DNA from: Nesterenkonia salmonea
Lineage (GTDB): Bacteria; Actinomycetota; Actinomycetes; Actinomycetales; Micrococcaceae
Assembly: GCF_005771525.1 (NCBI RefSeq)
Contig: NZ_VAVZ01000007.1
Span: 33,613-97,612 of the forward strand
DNA length: 64,000 nt
Direction of reading: 5' to 3'
The notes under the pieces are model-generated. The model was not told the DNA's origin. It did not search any database and saw only the letters and a list, made by a program, of their open reading frames with translations. Both the position numbers and the translations under genes were made by a program. Of the stretch, positions 38,255-46,065 are shown piece after piece. The first letter of the stretch is position 1. The number at the start of each line of letters is the position of its first letter.

Positions 38255-39285
38255 CGGGGGCTTCACCGATCGGCCAGCGCATGCGCACCGGGCTGCTAAA
38301 GGCCGGACAGCGGGTGCAGTTGACCGACTACAAGGGTCGGAAATCGACCATCACGCTCAGCGATGGTGGCGAATGGCACACACACCGTGGAGTCCTCCAC
38401 CACGACAAACTCATCTCGCAGCCTGAGGGAATTGTGGTGGAGAACAGTGCGGGATTCCGCTACCAAGTCCTTCGCCCGTTGCTGAACGACTACGTGTTGT
38501 CAATGCCCCGGGGCGCAACCGTGGTCTACCCGAAGGACTCAGCTCAGATTGTGCAGGTCGCAGACATCTTCCCGGGGGCTCACGTTCTCGAGGCCGGAGT
38601 CGGCTCCGGGGCGCTGAGCATTTCGCTGCTGCGCGCCGTCGGGGACTCCGGCACACTGAACTCCTACGAACTCAGAGAAGAGTTCGCTGATATTGCGCGC
38701 AGCAACGTCGAAGCGTTCTTCGGCGAACCCCATCCCGGGTGGACCATCCGCATCGGAGATGCAGCGCAGAGGCCACTCGAAATTGAGGAACCAGGCGGTG
38801 TAGACCGCGTAGTTTTGGACATGCTCACCCCATGGAACTGTCTTGATGCAGTCCGGACCGTGCTCGCTCCCGGCGGAGTCTGGGTCAGCTACGTAGCCAC
38901 TGTGACCCAGCTGTCCCGGTTAGCCGAAGAGATCAAACAGTCAGGCGGCTTCACGGAACCAGAAGCCCACGAAACAATGCTCCGGACCTGGCACCTTGAC
39001 GGCCTTGCTGTGCGTCCCGACCACAGGATGGTTGCACACACAGGGTTCCTGCTCTCCACCAGGCGTCTTGCTGATGACCAGCTTCCACTGGAGCTGAAGA
39101 AGCGGGAGAAGGTTTCCGAACCTGCCACAGAGGACACTCAGGCCTGGGCCGGAACCAATGACGATGAGATATGGGATCAAGAAACTCTCAAGACTCGCGT
39201 GGTATCCAGGAAGAAGGCACGCAAAGCAGCAGCCAATTCCCTCAAGCACGTCGAAGCAGCCAAGGAGATTGTCCATGACGAGTGA
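38251..39285 (+). CDS. trmI: tRNA (adenine-58-N1)-methyltransferase
   Basis: TrmI makes m1A58 in the T-loop of tRNA. The 344-residue protein has an N-terminal beta domain (LLKAGQRVQLTDYKGR) and a Rossmann methyltransferase core with the SAM-binding VLEAGVGSGALSISLLRAVG, then VDRVVLDMLTPWNCLD, typical of the family. The ATG overlaps the HAD stop; the 3' end overlaps the ARC gene by 11 bases. Homologues lie in front of the Pup-proteasome genes in most Actinobacteria. Confidence 0.93.
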   Translation: MTGASPIGQRMRTGLLKAGQRVQLTDYKGRKSTITLSDGGEWHTHRGVLHHDKLISQPEGIVVENSAGFRYQVLRPLLNDYVLSMPRGATVVYPKDSAQIVQVADIFPGAHVLEAGVGSGALSISLLRAVGDSGTLNSYELREEFADIARSNVEAFFGEPHPGWTIRIGDAAQRPLEIEEPGGVDRVVLDMLTPWNCLDAVRTVLAPGGVWVSYVATVTQLSRLAEEIKQSGGFTEPEAHETMLRTWHLDGLAVRPDHRMVAHTGFLLSTRRLADDQLPLELKKREKVSEPATEDTQAWAGTNDDEIWDQETLKTRVVSRKKARKAAANSLKHVEAAKEIVHDE

Positions 39286-40879
39286 GGCTCACACACAGAC
39301 TGAGGAGCTGCGGGGCCGGCTTGAACAGGCCCACCGGCAGATCGACAACCTCCGGCAACGTCAACGCAGCCTTGAACAGCAGCTCCAGACGGCCGGACGG
39401 AACAACGAACGGCTCACCGGTCTCCTGGAAGCAACCCGCGGTCAGATCGAACAGCTGAAACAAGCCCTGGAAGCCGACGGTCAGCCTCCCTTCACATTCG
39501 CCACCGTGATCGGCTACAGAGAGCAGCGCGAGCGCACAGAAGGGCGGGAGATCGAAGCCGCCACCGCCCCCGGTTGTGATGTGCTCCATTCTGGGCGCAA
39601 ACTTCGAGTCTCAGTGTCTCCGCTGATTCGTCCTGAAGAAATTTCGGCCGGTAGTCAGGTCTTGCTCAACGAGAACTACACCATCATTGCTGTCCTCGCA
39701 CCGGAAGGAACCGGGGAAATCGCCCGGGTGAAAGAGGTGCTGCCCGACGGCAGACTCGTGATCCTGGCGCGAGGAGAAGAGGAAAGGGTCGTCAAGCTCT
39801 CACCCTCCGCAGTCACCCACACTGATGAAGGAGAGAAGCCGCCCCGGGTCGGCGACACCGTTGTTGTTGACCTCCGCACTGGCACCGCCACCGAGGTCGT
39901 CCCCCTCTCCGAGGTCGAGGATGTGGTGTTGGAGGAAACACCCGATATCGCCTACGGAGACATCGGCGGACTTGCTGAGCAGATCGAGCAGATCCGGGAC
40001 GCTGTGGAACTGCCATTCCTGCATGCCGATCTATTCCGGGAGCATGGGTTGCGAGCTCCGAAGGGCATCCTGCTCTACGGACCGCCCGGATGTGGCAAGA
40101 CGATGATTGCTAAGGCTGTGGCCACATCGCTAGCAGGTGGTGAGGCATCCGGGGCGTACTTCCTCAACATCAAAGGTCCAGAGCTGCTGAACAAATACGT
40201 CGGTGAAACGGAACGGCATATCCGGGTGATCTTTTCCCGCGCTCGGGAACGCGCCTCTGCGGGATGTCCTGTGGTGGTGTTCTTTGACGAGATGGAAGCA
40301 CTGTTCCGCACACGCGGCACCGGTGTGTCATCCGATGTCGAGACGACGATCGTGCCGCAACTACTGGCTGAAATCGACGGCGTAGAGTCGCTGGACAACG
40401 TCATCGTCATTGGCGCCTCCAACCGAGAAGACATGATTGATCCTGCGATCTTGCGGCCTGGGCGGCTTGATGTGAAGATCCGAGTTCAACGGCCAAGTGC
40501 CCAAGGGGCGCGGGAGATCCTGCGCATCCACCTGGGAGATTCAATCCCACTGCGTCCGGCTCTGATTGAGGAGTACGGGGGGCGGGAGCCGTTGCGCGAA
40601 GCGCTGATTGACACCACCGTGTCCCAGCTCTATCCCGCACACTCTGGTTTCATGTCGGGAGCTGTCCTGAGCAATATTGTGGACCGCACCAAGAAGCTGG
40701 CCATCAAGGAGTACTTAGCCCGGGCAGAAGAAGACCATTTCAAGGGCCTCACCCAGGAGCATCTCGACGAGGCCATCAAGCAGGAGCTGGCCGAACAGCG
40801 TGACATGGTTGCCGGACTCGGGCTCACCGAGCCGAAGCCTGGGGCTTTCGAGCCGGCCGGCAATGGGCCACGCGCATGA
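39275..40879 (+). CDS. arc: AAA ATPase forming ring-shaped complexes (ARC/Mpa)
   Basis: ARC (Mpa in mycobacteria) is a hexameric unfoldase that binds Pup through its N-terminal coiled coil. The 534-residue product has that coiled coil (residues about 8-65), the tandem OB domains (about 70-225), Walker A GPPGCGKT near residue 270, Walker B VVVFFDEMEALF and the arginine finger region RPGRLDVKIRV. The C-terminus ends AGNGPRA and lacks the QYL tail with which Mpa opens the 20S core. No 20S genes are present in the locus, which fits an unfoldase working without the proteasome. Confidence 0.94.
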   Translation: MTSEAHTQTEELRGRLEQAHRQIDNLRQRQRSLEQQLQTAGRNNERLTGLLEATRGQIEQLKQALEADGQPPFTFATVIGYREQRERTEGREIEAATAPGCDVLHSGRKLRVSVSPLIRPEEISAGSQVLLNENYTIIAVLAPEGTGEIARVKEVLPDGRLVILARGEEERVVKLSPSAVTHTDEGEKPPRVGDTVVVDLRTGTATEVVPLSEVEDVVLEETPDIAYGDIGGLAEQIEQIRDAVELPFLHADLFREHGLRAPKGILLYGPPGCGKTMIAKAVATSLAGGEASGAYFLNIKGPELLNKYVGETERHIRVIFSRARERASAGCPVVVFFDEMEALFRTRGTGVSSDVETTIVPQLLAEIDGVESLDNVIVIGASNREDMIDPAILRPGRLDVKIRVQRPSAQGAREILRIHLGDSIPLRPALIEEYGGREPLREALIDTTVSQLYPAHSGFMSGAVLSNIVDRTKKLAIKEYLARAEEDHFKGLTQEHLDEAIKQELAEQRDMVAGLGLTEPKPGAFEPAGNGPRA

Positions 40880-42594
40880 GCGCACGGCGGTTGATCGGCA
40901 TGGAAACCGAGTACGGCATCCACGCCCCCTCAAATTCCCGAGCAAGCCATGTCAGCCTCTCCATCGAGTTGGTCAACGCCTATGCTGCCCACATCACAGA
41001 AACGGGTGGAGCAGTCGCTGGAACAGAGTGGGACTATCAGTCGGAATCTCCCTTGGTTGACGCCAGGGGATGGGTGCTGCCCCGCTCAGCAGCTCACCCG
41101 TCCCAGTTGACCGATACCTCTGAGGCCATCACCTACGCCACTGAGCAGGAAGCTGGGGCAGGCGCTGTCCGGGATGCCCTGGGAAACGTCTCCGGCGGAG
41201 ACCCCAGCCCAGCCGATACCGCAGAGAGGGACTACCACCCTCCTGGGTCGGCGCACTGGCGCGGTGACTTCTACCGCCCAAAGGAGGGACAACCGCAACT
41301 GCTGATGAACCTCGTGCTGGGAAACGGCGCCAGATTCTATGTTGATCACGCCCACCCCGAGTACTCATCCCCTGAGGCGGTGGGCGCAAGACGCGCGGTT
41401 CTCTACGACGTCGCTGGTGACGTCGTCGCTCGAGCTGCCGCACAGCGTCTCTCCCTGGAACCTGGATCGCCAGAAGTGCTGCTCTACAAGAACAACACGG
41501 ACAACAAATCCGTCTCCTACGGGGCTCACGAGAACTACCTCGTGCCACGCAAGCTTCCCTTCGACTCACTTGTGGCCGGTCTGATTCCGTTCTTCACAAC
41601 ACGGCAAATCATCTGCGGCGCTGGGCGAGTCGGTGTCGGGCAACGCTCACAGACGCCTGGTTTCCAAATCTCCCAGCGAGCTGACTTCTTCGAAGAACAG
41701 GTGGGACTAGAAACCACCGTGAGACGTCCGATTATCAATACTCGGGATGAACCGCATGCCAACTTTGACACCTGGCGTCGGCTGCACGTCATTATCGGAG
41801 ACGCCAATATGAGCGAGTACTCTGCGTGGCTGCGGGTCGGCACTACGGCTTTGGTGCTCGACCTCATCGAATCTGGAAAAGCTCCAGCTATCAGGCTCAA
41901 CGACCCCGTTCAGGCGCTTAAAGATATTTCCCACGACCCGAGCTTGACATGCACTGTCGCAACCGATCGCGGCCCCATGACTGCTCTGCAGATTCAGCAT
42001 CAGTATCTTCAGGCGGTAGTGGCGCACGCCCGTGAAGTCAGTGCCCCCAAGCTTCCGCATGCCGCCCCGGACACAGAAACTGCTGAGCTCATTGAGGCCT
42101 GGGGCGATCTCTTGATCGACCTCCAGCAAGATGTCAGCCGCGCGGCAGACCGTGTGGACTGGGTGGCCAAGAAACAGCTTCTGGAGTCCTACAGGCGCCG
42201 CGACGGACTTGATTGGGGCTCACCCCGGCTGGGCATGATCGATCTGCAGTACCACGATCTCCGCCCGGAGAAAGGCCTCTACTATCGGTTGGCGCGGGCG
42301 GGGCGCATGCGTCGGCTTTTCACTGAAGAGCAGATCGACTGGGCAGCATCGCATCCTCCAGAAGAGACTCGCGCGTGGTTGCGAGGCCAACTCATCACCA
42401 GGCACCCAAAGTCCGTGGCCGGAGCATCCTGGGACCAGATCCTACTGAGGCCGGATGACGTCTCACCGGTGGTGCGACTCAAACTCACCGACCCTTTCAG
42501 CGGAAATAGAGAACAGGCTGAACCGGTGTTGGAACAAGTGGAGAACCCCGCCCAGCTTGTAAGCGGTCTCCAGGACCTGTTGGGTCAGCGGTAG
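40876..42594 (+). CDS. dop: Pup deamidase/depupylase
   Basis: Dop converts the C-terminal Gln of Pup to Glu and also removes Pup from substrates. The 572-residue product has the glutamine-synthetase-like fold with GMETEYGIHAP (catalytic region), the family insert (Dop-loop, residues about 60-120 here, Ala/Gly/Asp-rich), DHAHPEYSSPE with the nucleophilic Asp, and RPIINTRDEPHA. A deamidase is needed because the Pup gene next door ends in Gln. The start overlaps the arc stop by four bases. Confidence 0.94.
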   Translation: MSARRLIGMETEYGIHAPSNSRASHVSLSIELVNAYAAHITETGGAVAGTEWDYQSESPLVDARGWVLPRSAAHPSQLTDTSEAITYATEQEAGAGAVRDALGNVSGGDPSPADTAERDYHPPGSAHWRGDFYRPKEGQPQLLMNLVLGNGARFYVDHAHPEYSSPEAVGARRAVLYDVAGDVVARAAAQRLSLEPGSPEVLLYKNNTDNKSVSYGAHENYLVPRKLPFDSLVAGLIPFFTTRQIICGAGRVGVGQRSQTPGFQISQRADFFEEQVGLETTVRRPIINTRDEPHANFDTWRRLHVIIGDANMSEYSAWLRVGTTALVLDLIESGKAPAIRLNDPVQALKDISHDPSLTCTVATDRGPMTALQIQHQYLQAVVAHAREVSAPKLPHAAPDTETAELIEAWGDLLIDLQQDVSRAADRVDWVAKKQLLESYRRRDGLDWGSPRLGMIDLQYHDLRPEKGLYYRLARAGRMRRLFTEEQIDWAASHPPEETRAWLRGQLITRHPKSVAGASWDQILLRPDDVSPVVRLKLTDPFSGNREQAEPVLEQVENPAQLVSGLQDLLGQR

Positions 42595-42597
42595 AAT
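42592..42597 (+). promoter_or_regulatory. -10 box TAGAAT for leaderless pup
   Basis: TAGAAT includes the dop stop codon and ends six bases before the pup ATG; no ribosome-binding site precedes the ATG. Confidence 0.4.
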
Positions 42598-42603
42598 AGT
42601 CCC

Positions 42604-42807
42604 ATGTCAGCACAGCCGCAGAAACAGCCGCACCGTCACGGTGGGGGAGACCAACCTGAGTCCGCCGACGCCGCCCAAGTACAAGGCAACCCTCAGTCCA
42701 CCGAACGTGCAGCCGAACTCGACAGCCTGCTCGACGAGATCGACACAGTGCTTGAGTCCAATGCTGAGGAATTCGTCAAAGGATTCGTGCAGAAGGGCGG
42801 CCAGTAG
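42604..42807 (+). CDS. pup: Prokaryotic ubiquitin-like protein Pup
   Basis: Pup is a disordered 67-residue tag, ligated to lysines of target proteins by PafA. The C-terminal half has the ARC-binding helix (LDSLLDEIDTVLESNAEEF) and the conserved end VKGFVQKGGQ. The last residue is Gln, so Dop must deamidate it before ligation. The N-terminal half is rich in Gln, Gly and His. It lies nine bases after dop and only three bases before pafA; in proteasome-bearing relatives prcB and prcA usually occupy that gap. Confidence 0.95.
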   Translation: MSAQPQKQPHRHGGGDQPESADAAQVQGNPQSTERAAELDSLLDEIDTVLESNAEEFVKGFVQKGGQ

Positions 42808-42810
42808 GGC

Positions 42811-44301
42811 GTGGATCGCCGCGTCTTCGGCGTCGAATCAGAGTTCGGACTCACTCACCGTCCTGAGACTGGCAGAGGCCTGCCGCCCGATGAGCTGGCC
42901 AGGTACCTCTTCCGTCCCGTGGTGGAGTTTGGCCGCAGCTCCAATATCTTCATCCCCAACGGGTCACGGCTCTACCTCGATGTGGGATCGCACCCGGAGT
43001 ACGCCACCGCGGAATGCGATGACCTGATCGACCTCATCGCCGCTGACCGAGCCGGAGAAAGAGTCATGCACGACCTGGCACTCGCGGCCGAGGAGCGCAT
43101 CCACCGTGATGGATTCACCGGTCAGGTCTACGTTCTCAAGAACAATGTGGATTCGGCGGGCAACTCCTACGGAAGCCATGAGAACTATCTGATACCTCGC
43201 ACCACTCACTTCCGCAGGCTCTCCGGAATCCTTCTCCCATTCTTAGTCACCCGGCAAATCATCGCAGGCGCAGGACGAGTCGTACCGGCTGATGAGAGCA
43301 GTCAAGCGCACTTTGCGTTCTCCCAGCGGGCTGATCATATGTGGGAGGGCATCTCCAGCGCGACCACACGTTCTCGTCCGATTATCAACACTCGCGATGA
43401 GCCGCACGCTGATGCAGCCAGCCACCGGAGGCTCCATGTGATCGTGGGCGACTCGAATATGTCGACCACTACGTCACTGCTGCGCTACGGCTCCACGGAT
43501 CTCGTCCTGCGCATGATCGAGGCAGGCGTTCCGATCGACGACTTTGAGTTGGAGAATCCTATTGCAGCTATCCGTCAGATCAGCCACGACATCACTGGTG
43601 GTGCCAGAGTGCGGACGCGTGCCGGCGATGAGTTCACCGCAGTGCAGATCCAGCGGGGCATCCTCCAACGCGTCAGCCGTTTTGTCTCTGAGCGCGGAGC
43701 CCATCATGAGCATGTAGACCGGGTACTGCAGTTGTGGGAGCGCGCACTCGAAGCAGTTGAGTCCGGAGATCATAGCCTCATCGACCAGGACATCGATTGG
43801 GCCATCAAAAAACGACTGGTGCAGGATGTGGCCACACAGAAGGGCCTAGACCTGAGCCATCCGCGCTTGGAGCAGATCGATATGGCTTACCACGATGTGA
43901 ACCCGCACCGCGGGCTGTTCCATCTGCTAGCACGCAGGGGACGCGCCACCAGCATCCTCACAGAGGAGCAGATCAGCCAAGCGATGACGACGCCGCCCCC
44001 TACTCGTGCCGCTGTTCGGGGAGAGTTTCTCTCCACCGCACGCGCCTATGGTGCTGAGTGCACTGTGGACTGGGTCCACCACAAGCTCACAGGACGACCC
44101 CTCGAAGCCATCATGGTCAAAGATCCCTTCGCGCAACAGGATGATCGTGTTGACACGCTGCTCAACAAACTGGGGGACCGGCAGAGCCAGTTGAGAGAGC
44201 GCAGCTTCGACGAACGCAGCGACAACGCCGTGACTGTGGCGTTGAGTGACAAATACGCCCTCATTACCGGCGCAGAGCCTCCAGAGCCCCCTCTGATCTG
44301 A
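42811..44301 (+). CDS. pafA: Pup--protein ligase
   Basis: PafA phosphorylates the C-terminal Glu of Pup with ATP and joins it to substrate lysines. The 496-residue product has VFGVESEFGLTH, the ATP and metal site block GRSSNIFIPNGSRLYLDVGS followed by HPEYATAE, and RPIINTRDEPHADA. It is a paralogue of Dop but lacks the Dop-loop, and its length is typical. The GTG start follows pup by three bases. No prcB/prcA reading frames fit between. Confidence 0.95.
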   Translation: MDRRVFGVESEFGLTHRPETGRGLPPDELARYLFRPVVEFGRSSNIFIPNGSRLYLDVGSHPEYATAECDDLIDLIAADRAGERVMHDLALAAEERIHRDGFTGQVYVLKNNVDSAGNSYGSHENYLIPRTTHFRRLSGILLPFLVTRQIIAGAGRVVPADESSQAHFAFSQRADHMWEGISSATTRSRPIINTRDEPHADAASHRRLHVIVGDSNMSTTTSLLRYGSTDLVLRMIEAGVPIDDFELENPIAAIRQISHDITGGARVRTRAGDEFTAVQIQRGILQRVSRFVSERGAHHEHVDRVLQLWERALEAVESGDHSLIDQDIDWAIKKRLVQDVATQKGLDLSHPRLEQIDMAYHDVNPHRGLFHLLARRGRATSILTEEQISQAMTTPPPTRAAVRGEFLSTARAYGAECTVDWVHHKLTGRPLEAIMVKDPFAQQDDRVDTLLNKLGDRQSQLRERSFDERSDNAVTVALSDKYALITGAEPPEPPLI

Positions 44302-44321
44302 CGAAAAACATCAAGAGATAG

Positions 44322-44327
44322 TAGAGT
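44322..44327 (+). promoter_or_regulatory. -10 box TAGAGT upstream of the FKBP lipoprotein gene
   Basis: TAGAGT lies eight bases before the ATG at 44336, with no clear Shine-Dalgarno sequence; a leaderless or nearly leaderless start. Confidence 0.35.
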
Positions 44328-44335
44328 TCCCTCCG

Positions 44336-45646
44336 ATGCGAATCCACCGTAAAGCTCAAGCCCCGCTCGCTCTTTCAGCCGCCGCAGTCCTGATGCTGAC
44401 GGCCTGCTCTGAAGATCCTGGGCTCGGCAACTCCGAAGCCTTGTCCGATATCGAGGTTAACCATAATGACGAGGGGGAAGCCCCTGATGTGGTGATCTAC
44501 GACGATATCGAAGCCGATGAAAATTCCTCCTACGTCGTCAATGAAGGGGACGGGGAGCAAATCACGAGCGACTCGCTGATGGACTATCAGCTGAGCATCG
44601 TCGACCCCAGCACCGGGGCAATCCAGCAGAGCTCCCATGAGGACCGCGTCGATCCCTTCATGGCCTTGTCAGCTTTAGCCGCCTCACCGGTCGGAGTGGA
44701 ACAGTTCTTCGCCCAGGGACTCAGTGAAGATGGGGTGACCGTCGGTTCCGACGTCGCCTTCTACCTGGTTCCTGACCCGGAACAGGGCATTGCCGAGCCG
44801 ACCCTCTACCTCTTCGAAGTCCTCGGCCAAACGCCGGCATACGCCGACGGTGAGGAGCAGGACCAATCTGGTGACCTGCCGGAGATCGAGTCGGAGATCG
44901 GCACAGTGCCGGAACTCGGAGACTATGATCAGGAAGCTGATGCGCCCAGCGAACTCAGCAGTGAAGTGCTGATCGCCGGCGAAGGTGAAGAAATCGCAGA
45001 TGATGACTACGTCTTTGTCCAGTACCGCGGATGGCGCTGGGAGGACGGAGAAGAATTCGACACATCCTGGGTCACTGAGCCTGAAGGCGAAGATGAAGAC
45101 AATGCCGAGGAGGACGAAGACGACTCCGAGGACGAGGAGCTCACGGCACCTGAGCCGGGCTCGGCAGGTGAACCTTTCGGATTTTCACTGACCGGCGGAG
45201 TGATCGAAGGATGGCTCGAAGGCATTCCCGGACACAATGTCGGTGACCGCATTCTGCTCGTGATCCCAGAAGACCTCGCCTACGGTGAGTCCACCAATGA
45301 TGACGGGACCACTGAGGGAGGGCAGCCTGGAGGTGCGCTGATTTTTGTGGTGGACATTGCCCGCACCATCGACAACGAAACGATGGAGGAACTCCAGTCA
45401 TCGCAGCAGCAGCAGCCGGAGCAAGGCGATGCGGCGCCGCTTGAGCTCACTGATGAGGATCGTGAACGCCTCGAGGAGCTCGCCGAAGAGACTGGCATGA
45501 GCCCTGAGGAAATGGAACAGCTCGCCACACAATTCGGGGTGACATCGATCGAAGAGCTGGAGATGATGTTCCAGCAGATGCCTGACGGCGAAGGCGATGC
45601 CGAAGAGGACACTGAAGACGACGAGACCGACGAAGAGGATGAGTGA
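44336..45646 (+). CDS. FKBP-type peptidyl-prolyl isomerase lipoprotein with acidic segments
   Basis: The 436-residue precursor has a lipoprotein signal with lipobox LTAC (Cys24). An FKBP-like domain lies at about residues 215-345 (YVFVQYRGWRWEDGEEFDTS, VIEGWLEGIPGHNVGDRILL, IPEDLAYGES). It is split by an insert of about 40 residues that is almost all acidic (EDEDNAEEDEDDSEDEE), where folded FKBPs have a short loop. The C-terminal tail is again highly acidic. The protein would fold secreted proteins at the outer face of the membrane. The first 190 residues may form a second, diverged isomerase domain. Confidence 0.85.
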   Translation: MRIHRKAQAPLALSAAAVLMLTACSEDPGLGNSEALSDIEVNHNDEGEAPDVVIYDDIEADENSSYVVNEGDGEQITSDSLMDYQLSIVDPSTGAIQQSSHEDRVDPFMALSALAASPVGVEQFFAQGLSEDGVTVGSDVAFYLVPDPEQGIAEPTLYLFEVLGQTPAYADGEEQDQSGDLPEIESEIGTVPELGDYDQEADAPSELSSEVLIAGEGEEIADDDYVFVQYRGWRWEDGEEFDTSWVTEPEGEDEDNAEEDEDDSEDEELTAPEPGSAGEPFGFSLTGGVIEGWLEGIPGHNVGDRILLVIPEDLAYGESTNDDGTTEGGQPGGALIFVVDIARTIDNETMEELQSSQQQQPEQGDAAPLELTDEDRERLEELAEETGMSPEEMEQLATQFGVTSIEELEMMFQQMPDGEGDAEEDTEDDETDEEDE

Positions 45647-45647
45647 C

Positions 45648-46052
45648 ATGTCATTCGGACAACGCAGCTACGACCGCACCCGACCCGAGGTCGACTTCCC
45701 GGAAGAAACTCCTCCTGAGGAGTTGGTCATCGAGGAGCTCATTCCAGGGTCCGGCCCGGAGGTGGTCCCAGGTGACCAGATCTCATGCCACTACGTCGGG
45801 GTGTCCTGGTCTACCGGTGAGGAATTCGACGCATCGTGGAACCGTGGTACCCCCTTGGACTTCACTGCCGGTATCGGTCAAGTGATCCAAGGATGGGACC
45901 AGGGCCTCATTGGCATGAAGGAAGGTGGCCGGCGTCGTCTAGAGATTCCCTCGCACCTGGCCTACGGGGAAGCCGGTGCGGGCGCCGTAATCGGCCCCAA
46001 CGAAACACTGATCTTTGTCGTCGACCTCGTCAAGGTCCACAAGGCTGGTTGA
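45648..46052 (+). CDS. FKBP-type peptidyl-prolyl cis-trans isomerase, cytoplasmic
   Basis: The 134-residue product is a single FKBP domain without a signal peptide: GDQISCHYVGVSWSTGEEFD, FTAGIGQVIQGWDQGLIGMK, RRRLEIPSHLAYGEAGAG and a terminal IFVVDLVKV. The key aromatic pocket residues are present. It starts one base after the lipoprotein stop (ATG 45648; an ATG at 45639 is an alternative), so it is co-translated with the secreted isomerase. The pair lies between pafA and pafBC as in related genomes. Confidence 0.93.
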   Translation: MSFGQRSYDRTRPEVDFPEETPPEELVIEELIPGSGPEVVPGDQISCHYVGVSWSTGEEFDASWNRGTPLDFTAGIGQVIQGWDQGLIGMKEGGRRRLEIPSHLAYGEAGAGAVIGPNETLIFVVDLVKVHKAG

Positions 46053-46065
46053 TCGCTCAGCGGCT

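Noticed and set aside
42808..42810. Hidden prcB/prcA genes between pup and pafA
   Set aside because: The gap is three bases, and the adjacent coding frames are well conserved on the plus strand.
40876..44301. dop and pafA as a recent tandem duplication
   Set aside because: They are ancient paralogues of the Pup system with different functions and a Dop-specific loop.
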